Below are positions 35,009 to 43,708 of a DNA stretch of 64,000 nucleotides, piece after piece (position 1 is the stretch's first letter; each line of letters starts with the position of its first letter). Source of the stretch: Bacillota bacterium. GTDB lineage: Bacteria; Bacillota; Clostridia; Oscillospirales; Acutalibacteraceae. Both the position numbers and the translations under genes were made by a program. The stretch is from the NCBI GenBank assembly GCA_023412715.1, contig JAEZCC010000010.1, forward strand, positions 1-64,000, in the 5' to 3' direction. The notes under the pieces were generated by a model. It was not told the DNA's origin and made no database searches. It saw only the letters and a program-made list of their open reading frames with translations.

Positions 35009-36298
35009 ATGAGACGCAATGAACGGGTGATGAAAACACACGGAAAGTCTGGACGGAAAAAATTCCTGCGGCCTCTGCTTCTGCTCGCCGCGGCGGCAGT
35101 CTGTGTGGTCCTGGTCCTTTTCTACGGCCCGGAGAACCGGGCCTGGACGAAACTTCTGCCGGGACAGGCCTCTCAGCCGGCGTCGTCTGCGGCTCAGACG
35201 TCCTCGCAGGACGTCAAAGCCTCTTCCCCGCCGAGTTCGGCGGCGCCGAAAGACGTTTCCATCACCATTCTCGGCGCGGGCGACGACCTGATTCACAGCT
35301 CCATCTATAAGCAGGCCCAGCAGCGCGCCGGGGGAAACGGGTATGATTTTGCGCCCGTTTACGCGCACGTGGCCGACCAGGTCAGAAGCGCCGACGTCGC
35401 CGTCATCAATCAGGAGACGCCGCTGGCCGGCAGGGTGCTGCCGCCGTCCAATTATCCTCTTTTCAACTCGCCGACCGAGGTGGGCGACGCCCTGGTCAAT
35501 ATCGGGTTCGACGTGATCAACCACGCGAACAACCATATCCTCGACAAGGGCGAAAAGGGAATCAAGGCGACGCTGGATTACTGGGACACCAAGCCCGTCG
35601 AGGTGACGGGCGTCTACCGGAATGACGAGGATCTTCAGAATATTCGAATCGTCGAGAAAAAAGGCATCAAAACGGCGTATCTCGGCGTCACGGAGATGAC
35701 GAACGGCCTGTATCTGCCCAAAGGGTCGCAGTACCGCATTGTCTATGCAGACGATACTGAGCTGATCCGGCAGCTGATCCAGAAAGCGAAAAGCATGGCG
35801 GACGTGGTCGTGGTCTCCGTCCACTGGGGGACCGAGGACACGTACACGCTGACGGAGAAGCAGAAAACGCTGGCGCAGCAGATGGTCGACTGGGGCGCGG
35901 ACATCATTTTCGGCAACCACCCGCATGTCGTTCAGCAGCTGACGGTGCTGACCCGGCCTTCCGACGGCGCGAAGTGCCCCGTCATTTTTGCCCTCGGCAA
36001 TTTTGTTTCCGCGCAGCAGTCGGGCAAGAACATGGTCAGCGGGTTCCTCACCGTCACCATGACGAAAAGCGGGACAACCGGAAAGACTGCGTACACCTCG
36101 ATGGAATTCACCCCGCTCGTCACGCACTACGGCAGCAAATACTCGAACATCACCGTCTACCCGTTCAGCGAGTACACCGACGCAATGGCGGCGCAGCACG
36201 GCGTGCGGGCGTTTACCCCGAGCTTCGGCCGCTCGTTTGTCCAGAACATCATCGACCAGAGCATCCCCAAAAAATATCAGAACCGGTTCGCCGCGTAG
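35009..36298 (+). CDS. CapA-family (PGA_cap) membrane-anchored metallophosphatase-like protein
   Basis: Related to the CapA protein of poly-gamma-glutamate capsule systems, though many homologues stand alone with unknown roles. The 429-residue protein has a basic N-terminus, one membrane segment (~21-40), a Ser/Ala-rich linker, and an extracellular calcineurin-like domain with ILGAGDDLIH, the NHANNHILDKGE metal loop, FGNHPHVVQ and ALGNFV. ATG at 35009 is 10 bases after AAAGGA. No cap genes are nearby, so capsule synthesis is not implied. Confidence 0.88.
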   Translation: MRRNERVMKTHGKSGRKKFLRPLLLLAAAAVCVVLVLFYGPENRAWTKLLPGQASQPASSAAQTSSQDVKASSPPSSAAPKDVSITILGAGDDLIHSSIYKQAQQRAGGNGYDFAPVYAHVADQVRSADVAVINQETPLAGRVLPPSNYPLFNSPTEVGDALVNIGFDVINHANNHILDKGEKGIKATLDYWDTKPVEVTGVYRNDEDLQNIRIVEKKGIKTAYLGVTEMTNGLYLPKGSQYRIVYADDTELIRQLIQKAKSMADVVVVSVHWGTEDTYTLTEKQKTLAQQMVDWGADIIFGNHPHVVQQLTVLTRPSDGAKCPVIFALGNFVSAQQSGKNMVSGFLTVTMTKSGTTGKTAYTSMEFTPLVTHYGSKYSNITVYPFSEYTDAMAAQHGVRAFTPSFGRSFVQNIIDQSIPKKYQNRFAA

Positions 36299-36322
36299 GC
36301 GCCTGCCGGGAAAAGTTCCGCC

Positions 36323-36351
36323 TTGACAAAATTGACGAAATGTGGTATCAT
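36323..36351 (+). promoter_or_regulatory. Promoter of rplU-prp-rpmA
   Basis: TTGACA, 17 bases, TATCAT, placing the transcript start near 36358 at the beginning of the L21 leader. Confidence 0.88.
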
Positions 36352-36353
36352 TC

Positions 36354-36430
36354 TTAAGCCGCTTACTACGGGCTATGAAGAGGGAAACCCGCCCGGCAGT
36401 AGCGAGATTATTGGAAAAGGCAGGACCTTT
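36354..36430 (+). promoter_or_regulatory. Ribosomal protein L21 leader RNA
   Basis: Between promoter and rplU, CGCTTACTACGGGC folds against GCCCGGCAGTAGCG as an interrupted stem (CGCT, ACT and GGGC pair with their partners), capped by an AGGG-GAAA-CCC-like region. Position and the CCGCTTACTACGGGCTATGAAGA element match the Firmicutes L21 leader as I remember it. This is an autoregulatory mRNA structure thought to bind L21. Confidence 0.75.
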
Positions 36431-36434
36431 ATTC

Positions 36435-36743
36435 ATGTTTGCAGTGATTGAATCCGGCGGCAAGCAGTACAAGGTGGCAAAGGACGACGTCATCTTCGTC
36501 GAAAAGCTTGCATCCGAAAAAGACAGCACGGTCGAGTTCAAGGTGCTGGCCCTGAACGGCGACGACGGGCTGAAAGTCGGCACCCCTTATCTTGAGGGCG
36601 CCACCGTGACGGGCAAAGTCCTGAAAAACGGGAAGTCCCCGAAAATCACGGTCTTCACCTATAAGTCGAAGAAGAACGAAAAGCGTAAAATGGGCCACAG
36701 GCAGCCTTACACGAAGGTTCAGATCGAAGCCATCAACGCCTGA
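36435..36743 (+). CDS. rplU: 50S ribosomal protein L21
   Basis: The 102-residue protein starts MFAVIESGGKQYKV and has the C-terminal KRKMGHRQPYTKVQI signature. It binds 23S rRNA. I chose the ATG at 36435 from family alignment; the longer open frame upstream is the structured leader. Expression is probably controlled by that leader. Prp follows after 3 bases. Confidence 0.97.
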   Translation: MFAVIESGGKQYKVAKDDVIFVEKLASEKDSTVEFKVLALNGDDGLKVGTPYLEGATVTGKVLKNGKSPKITVFTYKSKKNEKRKMGHRQPYTKVQIEAINA

Positions 36744-36746
36744 GCC

Positions 36747-37064
36747 ATGATTCGGGCAGAATTTTTTTCGCAGGCCGGCAGGCCGGTTGGTTTCCGTCTG
36801 AAAGGGCACTCCGGCTATTCCTGTGAGGGAAGCGATATCGTCTGTGCTGCGGTTTCTTCCGCGGCATACCTTGCGGCCAATACCATTACGGACGTTGCGG
36901 GCAGCGCCGCGGACGTCACTGCGGAGGACGGCGTCATGTTCCTCAAGCTGTTTTCCCCCGGCGACGCCGTCGCGGGCGCAGTACTCAAGGGCTTCCGGCT
37001 TCATATGGAAGGCCTGCAGAGACAGTATCCCCAGAATATTGAAATAACAGACACGGAGGTGTAA
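36747..37064 (+). CDS. prp: Ribosomal-processing cysteine protease Prp
   Basis: Cleaves the N-terminal extension of L27, needed for 50S assembly in Firmicutes. The 105-residue protein has the catalytic His in GHSGY (H21) and the catalytic Cys in DIVCAAVS (C33). Gene order L21-Prp-L27 is diagnostic, and the downstream L27 carries the expected cleavage site. Confidence 0.95.
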   Translation: MIRAEFFSQAGRPVGFRLKGHSGYSCEGSDIVCAAVSSAAYLAANTITDVAGSAADVTAEDGVMFLKLFSPGDAVAGAVLKGFRLHMEGLQRQYPQNIEITDTEV

Positions 37065-37068
37065 ACAA

Positions 37069-37353
37069 ATGTTGAAGATAAACATTCAGCTGTTTGCTCA
37101 TAAAAAGGGAATGGGCTCCACGAAGAACGGGCGCGATTCCGAATCCAAACGTCTCGGCGTAAAGCGCGCGGACGGCCAGTTCGTGCTTGCGGGCAACATC
37201 CTTGTCAAGCAGCGCGGAACGCATATCCATCCGGGCGAGAATGTCGGCATCGGCTCCGACGATTCCCTGTTTGCTCTGGTCGACGGGAAAGTGAAGTTTG
37301 AGCATCTGGGCCGCGACCGCAAAAAGGTCAGCGTCTATCAGGCCGAGCAGTAA
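37069..37353 (+). CDS. rpmA: 50S ribosomal protein L27 with Prp-cleaved propeptide
   Basis: The 94-residue precursor starts MLKINIQLF and then AHKKGMGSTKNGRDS. The 9-residue leader matches the Prp substrate, with cleavage between F9 and A10. The mature end reaches the peptidyl-transferase centre. ATG shortly after GGAGG (GGAGGTGTAAACAA). Followed by a terminator. Confidence 0.97.
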   Translation: MLKINIQLFAHKKGMGSTKNGRDSESKRLGVKRADGQFVLAGNILVKQRGTHIHPGENVGIGSDDSLFALVDGKVKFEHLGRDRKKVSVYQAEQ

Positions 37354-37380
37354 CGGTTGTACCGGAGAATCTGAGAAAGC

Positions 37381-37412
37381 AATCCCGGGTGTTTTCGCCC
37401 GGGATTTTTTTC
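37381..37412 (+). terminator. Terminator of rplU-prp-rpmA
   Basis: AATCCCGGG and CCCGGGATT flank a short loop; a T run follows. Read-through to obg, 44 bases on, is possible, since I see no strong separate promoter. Confidence 0.82.
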
Positions 37413-37456
37413 GTATTTTACGCGCAGAATAATCTGCTGGAAGGGATGATCGCGCC

Positions 37457-38728
37457 ATGTTTATAGACAGCGCCAAAATCAGGATAAGCGCAGGAAACGG
37501 CGGCGACGGAGCGGTCGCGTTCCACAGGGAAAAATACATTGCATCCGGCGGGCCGGACGGCGGCGACGGAGGCCGGGGCGGGAATATTGTTTTTCAGGTC
37601 GACGACAATCTTTCTACTCTTTCGGATTTTCGCTACAAAAGAAAATTCATCGCCGAAAACGGAGAGGCGGGCAAGGGGAAGCACTGCAACGGGCGCAGCG
37701 GCGCGGACCTCGTCATCCGCGTGCCGCGCGGAACGCTGCTGAAAGACGCCTCCACGGGGCGTATTGTGGCGGATCTCTCCGCAGACGGCCCGCAGATCAT
37801 CGCAAAAGGCGGCCGCGGCGGGTGGGGCAATTCCCATTTTGCCACGCCGGTGCGCCAGACCCCGCGCTTTGCGAAGCCGGGCGCTGCGGGAGAAAGCATG
37901 GAGCTGTCGCTGGAACTGAAGCTGCTTGCCGACGTCGCTCTGGTCGGCTACCCGAACGTGGGCAAATCGACGCTGATTTCCGCCGTCAGCGAGGCGAAGC
38001 CGCAGGTGGCAGACTACCCGTTCACGACGCTGTCGCCCGTGCTGGGCGTCGTCAGGCTGGGCACCGATCGCTCGTTCGTCATCGCGGACATCCCCGGCCT
38101 GATCGAAGGGGCCAGCGAGGGGACGGGCCTCGGGCACCAGTTTCTCCGTCATGTGGAGCGCTGCCGCCTGATCGTCCATATCGTCGACGTTTCCGGCAGC
38201 GAGGGGCGCAATCCGAAGCAGGATTTTGAGGCGATCAACACAGAGCTCGCCAAATACAATCCAAAGCTGATGGAACGCCCCATGCTGGTCGCCGGCAACA
38301 AATGCGACCTCGCAAGCGAAGAGCAGATCGAAGATTTCCGCCGGTTCGTCGTGGGGCAGGGATACGAATTTTTCCCGATTATGGCGGCGATCCGCTACCA
38401 GGTCGACCCGCTGCTGAACCGCATTTCGCAGCTGCTTTCCACGCTCCCGCCCATCCGGCGCTTTGAGCCCGAGCCGGCGCCGGAAAAGGCGCCGGAAGTG
38501 GACAACCGGCAGGAGATTTCCGTTCAGCGTAAGGACGGCGCCTACTCGGTGCAGGCGCCGTGGCTGGAAGAGACGATGCGCTCCGTCAATTTCGCGGATT
38601 CGGACTCGCTCCGGTATTTTCAGCAGCTTCTGGAAAAGTCCGGCGTCGACGACGCCCTGCGGGAAGCGGGCGTTAAAGAGGGCGACACGGTCGAGATCTA
38701 CGGCCTCGAATTTGAATTTGTGGAATAG
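37457..38728 (+). CDS. obg: GTPase Obg/CgtA
   Basis: Essential ribosome-assembly and stress GTPase. The 423-residue protein has the Gly-rich Obg fold (1-158, GGNGGDGAVAFHREKY), the G domain (G1 GYPNVGKST ~165-173, DIPGLIEGA, NKCDL), and the Gram-positive C-terminal OCT domain (~350-423). GGAAGGG ribosome site. It is followed by mrnC after 11 bases, making a ribosome-maturation cluster with the upstream L21/L27 operon. Confidence 0.97.
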   Translation: MFIDSAKIRISAGNGGDGAVAFHREKYIASGGPDGGDGGRGGNIVFQVDDNLSTLSDFRYKRKFIAENGEAGKGKHCNGRSGADLVIRVPRGTLLKDASTGRIVADLSADGPQIIAKGGRGGWGNSHFATPVRQTPRFAKPGAAGESMELSLELKLLADVALVGYPNVGKSTLISAVSEAKPQVADYPFTTLSPVLGVVRLGTDRSFVIADIPGLIEGASEGTGLGHQFLRHVERCRLIVHIVDVSGSEGRNPKQDFEAINTELAKYNPKLMERPMLVAGNKCDLASEEQIEDFRRFVVGQGYEFFPIMAAIRYQVDPLLNRISQLLSTLPPIRRFEPEPAPEKAPEVDNRQEISVQRKDGAYSVQAPWLEETMRSVNFADSDSLRYFQQLLEKSGVDDALREAGVKEGDTVEIYGLEFEFVE

Positions 38729-38739
38729 GGGGCGGCGGG

Positions 38740-39132
38740 TTGAAACAGTTTTCTGGCCCTGCATGTGACCCAAAACAGTTAAGTCCGCTCGCGCTTGCCT
38801 TTCTCGGCGACGCCGTGTATGAGATTCTGGTGCGCGAGCGCCTGGTTCGCATGGGCAGCCGGCCGTCTTCGGAGCTTCACAGGCTTTCGGTCGCCCAGGT
38901 CTGCTGCCGGGCCCAAGCCCTGGCGTCGGAAAAGCTGGCGCCGGTTCTCACCGAAGAGGAAGCGGAAATTTTTCGCCGGGGTAAGAATGCGCGTCCCGGG
39001 CATATCCCCAGAAATGCCGACCAGCAGGACTATCATCTGGCGACGGCGCTGGAAGCGCTGTTCGGATATTTGTACTTAAACGGGCGGAATGACCGGATCC
39101 GGGAGATCTTTGACGTGATCTGCGATCAATAA
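38740..39132 (+). CDS. mrnC: Mini-ribonuclease III
   Basis: Processes the ends of 23S rRNA precursor. The 130-residue protein is an RNase III catalytic domain without a dsRNA-binding domain: LAFLGDAVYEILVRE holds the first acidic site, and DYHLATALEALFGYLYL the second. TTG start after GGGGGCGG. Cotranscribed with obg and probably with the YitT-like gene 17 bases downstream. Confidence 0.93.
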   Translation: MKQFSGPACDPKQLSPLALAFLGDAVYEILVRERLVRMGSRPSSELHRLSVAQVCCRAQALASEKLAPVLTEEEAEIFRRGKNARPGHIPRNADQQDYHLATALEALFGYLYLNGRNDRIREIFDVICDQ

Positions 39133-39149
39133 GTAAGGAGGAAAATCTT

Positions 39150-40079
39150 ATGCCGTTGGCTGTGACTGCCGGACGCCGGCACAGGGAAATTCTGAAGGAC
39201 CTTGTTTTCTGCCTTGTGGGAAGCGCGCTGATGGCGCTTTCCATCCGTATGTTCACGGCCCCGAACCACATTGCGCCCGGCGGAGTCTCCGGCATCAGTA
39301 CGGTGGTCAATTACCTGACCGGCCTGCCCATCGGCGTGCTGACGCTGCTGTTCAACGTGCCTATTTTTTTCTTTGCCTTTCTTGAAATCGGGTACAAGCT
39401 GGTCATCAAGAGCGCTGTGGCGACGGTGATTCTTGCCTTTGCCATCGACCTCATCGGCCTCGTCGTGCACCCGTACAGCGGCAGCCCCATGCTGGCGGCG
39501 ATCTTCGGAGGCTGCCTCGAAGGCCTTGGCCTCTCTCTTATCTTCATGCGCGGGGCGACGACAGGGGGCACCGACCTCATTGCGCGTCTTTTGGGCAGGC
39601 GCTTCCGCTTCCTTTCCATCGGCAGGCTGATGCGGTCGGTCGACTTTGTCATCGTCGCGTTTTCCGCAGTCGTTTACAACAGCATCGACAACGCCCTTTA
39701 CGCCTTCATCGCCATTTTTGTGTCGACCCAGCTGGTCGATACCGTCCTTTACGGCACGGATATCGGGACCGGCAAGATGCTGCTGATTATCTCTGAGAAA
39801 AGCAAAGAGATTGCGAAAGAGATTATCGGCAGCGTCGACCGCGGCGTGACCCTGCTGGACGGGCACGGGGCGTACAGCGGCAGGGAGAGCGAGGTAATCC
39901 TCAGTGCAGTGCGCCGGTATGAGGTCGCCCATGTCAAGGATATCGTTTACGCCATTGACCCGCGCGCTTTTATCATTGTCGGCGACGCGGGGGAGATTTC
40001 GGGAGAGGGCTTCCGCACCATCCGCGAGAACGACAAAACGCTGAAGCAGCTTGTGCGGGACCATAAGTCGAAAGACTGA
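39150..40079 (+). CDS. YitT-family membrane protein (DUF161 + DUF2179)
   Basis: Function not established for the family. The 309-residue protein has five or so membrane segments in the first 190 residues, with the conserved APNHIAPGGVSGIS and MRGATTGGTDLIA motifs, then a cytoplasmic DUF2179 domain (~215-300) with GVTLLDGHGAYSG. AAGGAGG ribosome site. It ends in a long terminator hairpin that is shared with the convergent small gene. Confidence 0.88.
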   Translation: MPLAVTAGRRHREILKDLVFCLVGSALMALSIRMFTAPNHIAPGGVSGISTVVNYLTGLPIGVLTLLFNVPIFFFAFLEIGYKLVIKSAVATVILAFAIDLIGLVVHPYSGSPMLAAIFGGCLEGLGLSLIFMRGATTGGTDLIARLLGRRFRFLSIGRLMRSVDFVIVAFSAVVYNSIDNALYAFIAIFVSTQLVDTVLYGTDIGTGKMLLIISEKSKEIAKEIIGSVDRGVTLLDGHGAYSGRESEVILSAVRRYEVAHVKDIVYAIDPRAFIIVGDAGEISGEGFRTIRENDKTLKQLVRDHKSKD

Positions 40080-40121
40080 AAACAGGCGGTTCCTCCGCGT
40101 AAGCGAAGGACCGCCTGTTTT
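40079..40121. terminator. Bidirectional hairpin between the YitT-like gene and the small minus-strand gene
   Basis: AAAACAGGCGGT pairs with ACCGCCTGTTTT around a 19-base loop. Both strands end in TTTT. Confidence 0.75.
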
Positions 40122-40130
40122 CCCGAAAAA

Positions 40131-40295
40131 TCAGTCCTTGCAGTTTTTTCCGTCAACGGAATCGCTGCACTGCGTGCCGCTTCTCCTGTTCTGGGCCTCG
40201 TTGCTGTAAGAAGAATTTCCCTTTTTCGACCCGCCGTCCTGTTTGCCCGAATTGTTTTTGTTCTTGTTCTGGGATTGTTTGTTGTCCAAACACAT
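40131..40295 (-). CDS. Small Asn/Lys/Ser-rich hydrophilic protein (up to 54 residues)
   Basis: An open frame of 54 codons from ATG at 40295 (MCLDNKQSQNKNKNNS...) to TGA at 40131. Composition is dominated by N, K, S, Q and G, with no hydrophobic segment; it looks disordered. GGGGGTG lies only one base before the ATG but 7 bases before a TTG at 40289, so the protein may start MDNKQSQ. It contains two further Cys near the C-terminus. Many small clostridial spore or coat proteins look like this, but I do not recognise the family. Confidence 0.6.
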   Translation of the reverse strand: MCLDNKQSQNKNKNNSGKQDGGSKKGNSSYSNEAQNRRSGTQCSDSVDGKNCKD

Positions 40296-40368
40296 TCACC
40301 CCCTTTTGTGCCTTAGTGTTTGTAAGGAAGCAGAAGATTATACCATTATTTTTTGGAGATGATTGGGA

Positions 40369-41703
40369 ATGAATCGGCTTCCGCGGGAATTTCTTTTGAA
40401 GATGGAACGGCTTCTCGGGGAAGAGTTCCCGGCTTTCGAAGCGAGCTGCGGCCACCCGCCGTTCCGCGGGATTCGTCTGAACCCGCTGAAATGCGGCTTT
40501 CAGACCCTGAACCGCGCGCTCCCGGGGCTGGAGCCGGCCCCGTTCTCTCCGCTTGCGTATTATCTGCCGCAGACGGCGGAAAAAATCGGCCTCATGCCGC
40601 TGCATCACGCGGGGGCGTTCTATGTGCAGGAGCCCTCCGCGTCTTCCGCGGTGACGGCCATGGATCCGCGGCCGGGCGAAAAAATTCTGGATCTCTGCGC
40701 CGCCCCGGGCGGAAAATCGACCCAGATTGCCGCGCTTCTCGCCGGCAGGGGGCTTCTGTGGTCGAACGAGGTCGTCCGCGGCCGGGCGGATATCCTGCTG
40801 TCCAATCTGGAGCGCATGGGCGCCGCGAACGCCGTCGTTTCCTGCTGCCAGCCGGAAAAGCTGTGCCGCGCGCTTTCCGGCTGGTTCGACCGTGTCCTGG
40901 TGGACGCGCCCTGCTCCGGCGAGGGGATGTTCCGCAAAAGTGAAGAAGCGGTGCGCGACTGGAGTCCGGCGCATGTCGCCGCCTGCGCGGTGCGCCAGCT
41001 CGCGATTCTGCAGAGCGCCAGCCTTGCGGTGAAAGAAAACGGGGTTCTGGTCTATTCCACCTGCACGTTTTCAGAGGAAGAGAACGAAGGCGTGATTTCT
41101 GCGTTTCTGAAAGCCCGGGAGGATTTTGAACTGATCGATCCCGGCCTCGCTTTCGGACGGCCCGCCCTTCTGCCCCAGGCGCGCCGCATTTTCCCGATGG
41201 ACGGCGGCGAGGGCCATTTCGTCGCCGTGCTGCGCAGAAATTCCGCCAATCCTCCCGCGGCGGCGGAATATGTGCCGGCAAAGGGCCGGAATGTCGGCAT
41301 GGCGGAAGAGCTTTACCGGCAGGTTTTCAGGTCCGGGCCGGAGCGCAGAATCGAAGAACGCCGCGACGCCTTTTTTCTTCTGCCCGCTCTTCTGCCCGCG
41401 CTCGGCGGCCTGAACGTCCTGCGGGCGGGCGTTCTGCTGGGCAGGCTGCGCCCCGGACGCGTGGAGCCGGAGCACGCCCTCTTCATGGCGGCCGATCCCT
41501 CAAAATTGAACCGCCATGTCGATTTTACCTCTGATTCTCCCGAAATCCGCGCGTTTCTCCGCGGCGAAGAACTGGCGGTGCGGACGGACGGCATACAGGG
41601 CTACACAGGGGTCTCGGTCGAAGGCGTGATGCTCGGGTTCGGCAAATGCTCCGGCGGCAGGCTCAAAAACAAGTATCCCAAAGGCCTGCGCAACGCCGTC
41701 TGA
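40369..41703 (+). CDS. RsmB/RsmF-family 16S rRNA (cytosine-C5) methyltransferase
   Basis: Methylates a cytosine in rRNA with S-adenosylmethionine. The 444-residue protein has the SAM loop DLCAAPGGKSTQ (~110-121), the DAPCSGEGMFRK motif with one conserved Cys and YSTCTFSEEENE with the second, as in m5C enzymes. The C-terminal ~140 residues resemble the RsmF-type PUA-like domains. The ATG at 40369 is 10 bases after GGAG; a TTG at 40363 is in frame. A pseudouridine synthase gene follows. Confidence 0.9.
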   Translation: MNRLPREFLLKMERLLGEEFPAFEASCGHPPFRGIRLNPLKCGFQTLNRALPGLEPAPFSPLAYYLPQTAEKIGLMPLHHAGAFYVQEPSASSAVTAMDPRPGEKILDLCAAPGGKSTQIAALLAGRGLLWSNEVVRGRADILLSNLERMGAANAVVSCCQPEKLCRALSGWFDRVLVDAPCSGEGMFRKSEEAVRDWSPAHVAACAVRQLAILQSASLAVKENGVLVYSTCTFSEEENEGVISAFLKAREDFELIDPGLAFGRPALLPQARRIFPMDGGEGHFVAVLRRNSANPPAAAEYVPAKGRNVGMAEELYRQVFRSGPERRIEERRDAFFLLPALLPALGGLNVLRAGVLLGRLRPGRVEPEHALFMAADPSKLNRHVDFTSDSPEIRAFLRGEELAVRTDGIQGYTGVSVEGVMLGFGKCSGGRLKNKYPKGLRNAV

Positions 41704-41740
41704 CGCCGCCCGGGTCCGGAAAACAGTCGGGAGGGGAAAC

Positions 41741-42619
41741 ATGCGGATACTGGAATTTACTGTCCCCGGGGAATATGACGGGGTCAGATTAAAGGGATTC
41801 CTGCGCGGGTTCTGCGGAATCTCCGCCCGGCAGTTTGCGGGCCTGAAGCGCCTGCCGGGCGGGGTCCTGCGCAACGGATTGCCTGTCATCGCGACGGACG
41901 TCCTGCAGGCGCAGGACAGAATCCGCGTCGCATTTCGGGACGACGACAAATTCCAGAAGCCGGTCCGCCTGGCTTTTGAGCCAATTTATGAGGACGAAGA
42001 TGTTTTCGTGCTGGCAAAACCGTCTGGGATGCCGATGTACCCGACCCCGGGGCACGACTGCGACAGCCTGGCCAACGCCGTTTCCTACTATTGGATGAAG
42101 TCCGGGCGGCGGTTTTCGTTCCGCCCGGTTTACCGGCTGGATAAGGACACGACCGGCCTCGTCGTGCTTGCGAAGAATTCTTATGCGGCTTTCCGGCTGG
42201 CCGGAAAGATTAAAAAGCTGTACCTCGCGGTCTGCGACGGGGTGCTGCCCGGCGGCGGTAAAATCGACAGGCCCATCGGCCTTATGCCCGGGCATACCGT
42301 CCAGCGGGCCGTCACGCCGGAAGGCGCCGGGGCGGTCACGCTCTGGCGCTGTCTTGCCGGGGACGATGCGTACAGCCTTCTTGCCGTCCGCATCCGGACC
42401 GGCCGGACCCACCAGATCCGCGTACATTTTTCCGACTGCGGCCATCCGCTAGCAGGGGACGATATGTACGGGGGCAGCAGGCGGTTCATTCCGCGTCAGG
42501 CGCTGCACTGCGCGCAGGTGAGGTTCCGGCACCCGGTGTCGGGCAGGATGCTGAAATTCCGGTGCGCTCTGCCGGCGGATATGGGCGCTCTCGCGGCGGC
42601 AATGAAATTAAATGAATAA
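41741..42619 (+). CDS. RluA-family pseudouridine synthase
   Basis: Isomerises uridines in rRNA or tRNA. The 292-residue protein has a partial S4-like N-terminus (~1-75) and the RluA catalytic domain with RLDKDTTGLVVLAKN, where the Asp is the nucleophile, then GRTHQIRVHF and GHPLAGDDMYGG. Target site cannot be predicted. GGGAGGGG ribosome site. 37 bases from the methyltransferase gene, so probably one transcript of RNA modification enzymes. Confidence 0.92.
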   Translation: MRILEFTVPGEYDGVRLKGFLRGFCGISARQFAGLKRLPGGVLRNGLPVIATDVLQAQDRIRVAFRDDDKFQKPVRLAFEPIYEDEDVFVLAKPSGMPMYPTPGHDCDSLANAVSYYWMKSGRRFSFRPVYRLDKDTTGLVVLAKNSYAAFRLAGKIKKLYLAVCDGVLPGGGKIDRPIGLMPGHTVQRAVTPEGAGAVTLWRCLAGDDAYSLLAVRIRTGRTHQIRVHFSDCGHPLAGDDMYGGSRRFIPRQALHCAQVRFRHPVSGRMLKFRCALPADMGALAAAMKLNE

Positions 42620-42645
42620 AATTTCATAATATCTGCAATTTATAC

Positions 42646-42674
42646 TTGAAAACTGCATAAATATGCGATATAAT
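42646..42674 (+). promoter_or_regulatory. Promoter of the amino-acid ABC transporter operon
   Basis: TTGAAA, 17 bases, TATAAT, 49 bases before the ATG. Confidence 0.8.
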
Positions 42675-42723
42675 ACAGACATACCAATCGAGAGATTATG
42701 AATTAATAAAGGGGCAGATTTTT

Positions 42724-43605
42724 ATGCAGAGCATGAAGAAAATAATTGCCGCGGTTCTCGCGGCTGCCATGATGGTTCCGTTTGCAGCTTGTTCCGGGGG
42801 AAGCACGACCGCGTCGAGCGAGGCGGCAAGCTCCGCCGTGGGTTCCAAGGCGGCTTCTTCCGAAGCGGCCTCCGGATCCTCCGATGCGATCATCGTTCCG
42901 GACAGCATCAAGTCCAGCGGAAAAATCGTGATGTCGACGAACGCGGAATTTCCTCCCTTTGAATCGAAGGACAACAACAAGATTGTCGGCATCGACGTCG
43001 ATATTGCGAATGTCATCGCTCAGAAGCTGGGCGCCCAGCTCAGCATCAACGACGTGGACTTTGACTCGCTGATTATGGAGCTCAAGAGCGGCAAATGTGA
43101 TTTTGTCGCGGCCGGCATGACGGTGACGGACGACAGAAAAGAAAACGTTGATTTCTCAGACCCCTATTTTGACGCCACACAGTCCATCATTGTCCCGAAG
43201 GGGAGCGCCATCAAGGTCCGCGCGGATCTTAACGGGAAGACGGTCGGCGTTCAGCAGGGCACGACGGGTGATACCTTCTGCACGAATGAAGACGGTTCCG
43301 GCGACATCAAGGTCAAGAGCGTACAGCGTTTCAACAAAGGCGCAGACGCGGTCACGGATCTTCTGAACGGCAGGCTGGACGCGGTCGTCATCGACGATTT
43401 TCCGGCGCAGAAATTCGTCTCCATGCATTCCGACAAGCTCCAGAAGCTGAGCGACGCACTTACCGTGGAGCATTACGCCATCGCGGTCAAGAAAGGGAAC
43501 ACGCAGCTTCTGAATGACGTCAACCTCGTTCTGAAAGAGCTGAAATCCAGCGGGAAGCTCGACGAAATCATCAACACGTATAAATCTTCGCTGGAAAACG
43601 GCTGA
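42724..43605 (+). CDS. Amino-acid ABC transporter substrate-binding lipoprotein
   Basis: Captures a polar amino acid outside the membrane. The 293-residue protein has a lipoprotein signal with Cys at 23 (FAAC), a Ser/Ala-rich spacer, and a type-3 solute-binding domain (FPPFESKDNNKIVGIDVDIAN, then DFVAAGMTVTDDRKENVDFSDPYF). Substrate not predictable: glutamine, arginine or cystine are all possible. AAGGGG ribosome site 10 bases upstream. It is separated from the permease by 225 bases with a hairpin. Confidence 0.93.
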   Translation: MQSMKKIIAAVLAAAMMVPFAACSGGSTTASSEAASSAVGSKAASSEAASGSSDAIIVPDSIKSSGKIVMSTNAEFPPFESKDNNKIVGIDVDIANVIAQKLGAQLSINDVDFDSLIMELKSGKCDFVAAGMTVTDDRKENVDFSDPYFDATQSIIVPKGSAIKVRADLNGKTVGVQQGTTGDTFCTNEDGSGDIKVKSVQRFNKGADAVTDLLNGRLDAVVIDDFPAQKFVSMHSDKLQKLSDALTVEHYAIAVKKGNTQLLNDVNLVLKELKSSGKLDEIINTYKSSLENG

Positions 43606-43662
43606 TTGGTCCGGCGGGTCATTATTCAGGCGTCTGAAAATCGCGCAGAGCAAGACGGCGGA

Positions 43663-43708
43663 CCTGCAAATGAGGAAGCATATTTTGTATGCGGCCGAAT
43701 TTTGCAGG
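43663..43708 (+). other. Nested hairpin in the binding-protein/permease gap
   Basis: CCTGCAAA (43663-43670) pairs with TTTGCAGG (43701-43708) and encloses GCATA-TTTTG-TATGC (43678-43692). There is no T run after it, so it is not a terminator. Such structures often protect the 3' end of the binding-protein message and raise its level over the permease. I see no gene in the 225-base gap. Confidence 0.5.
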
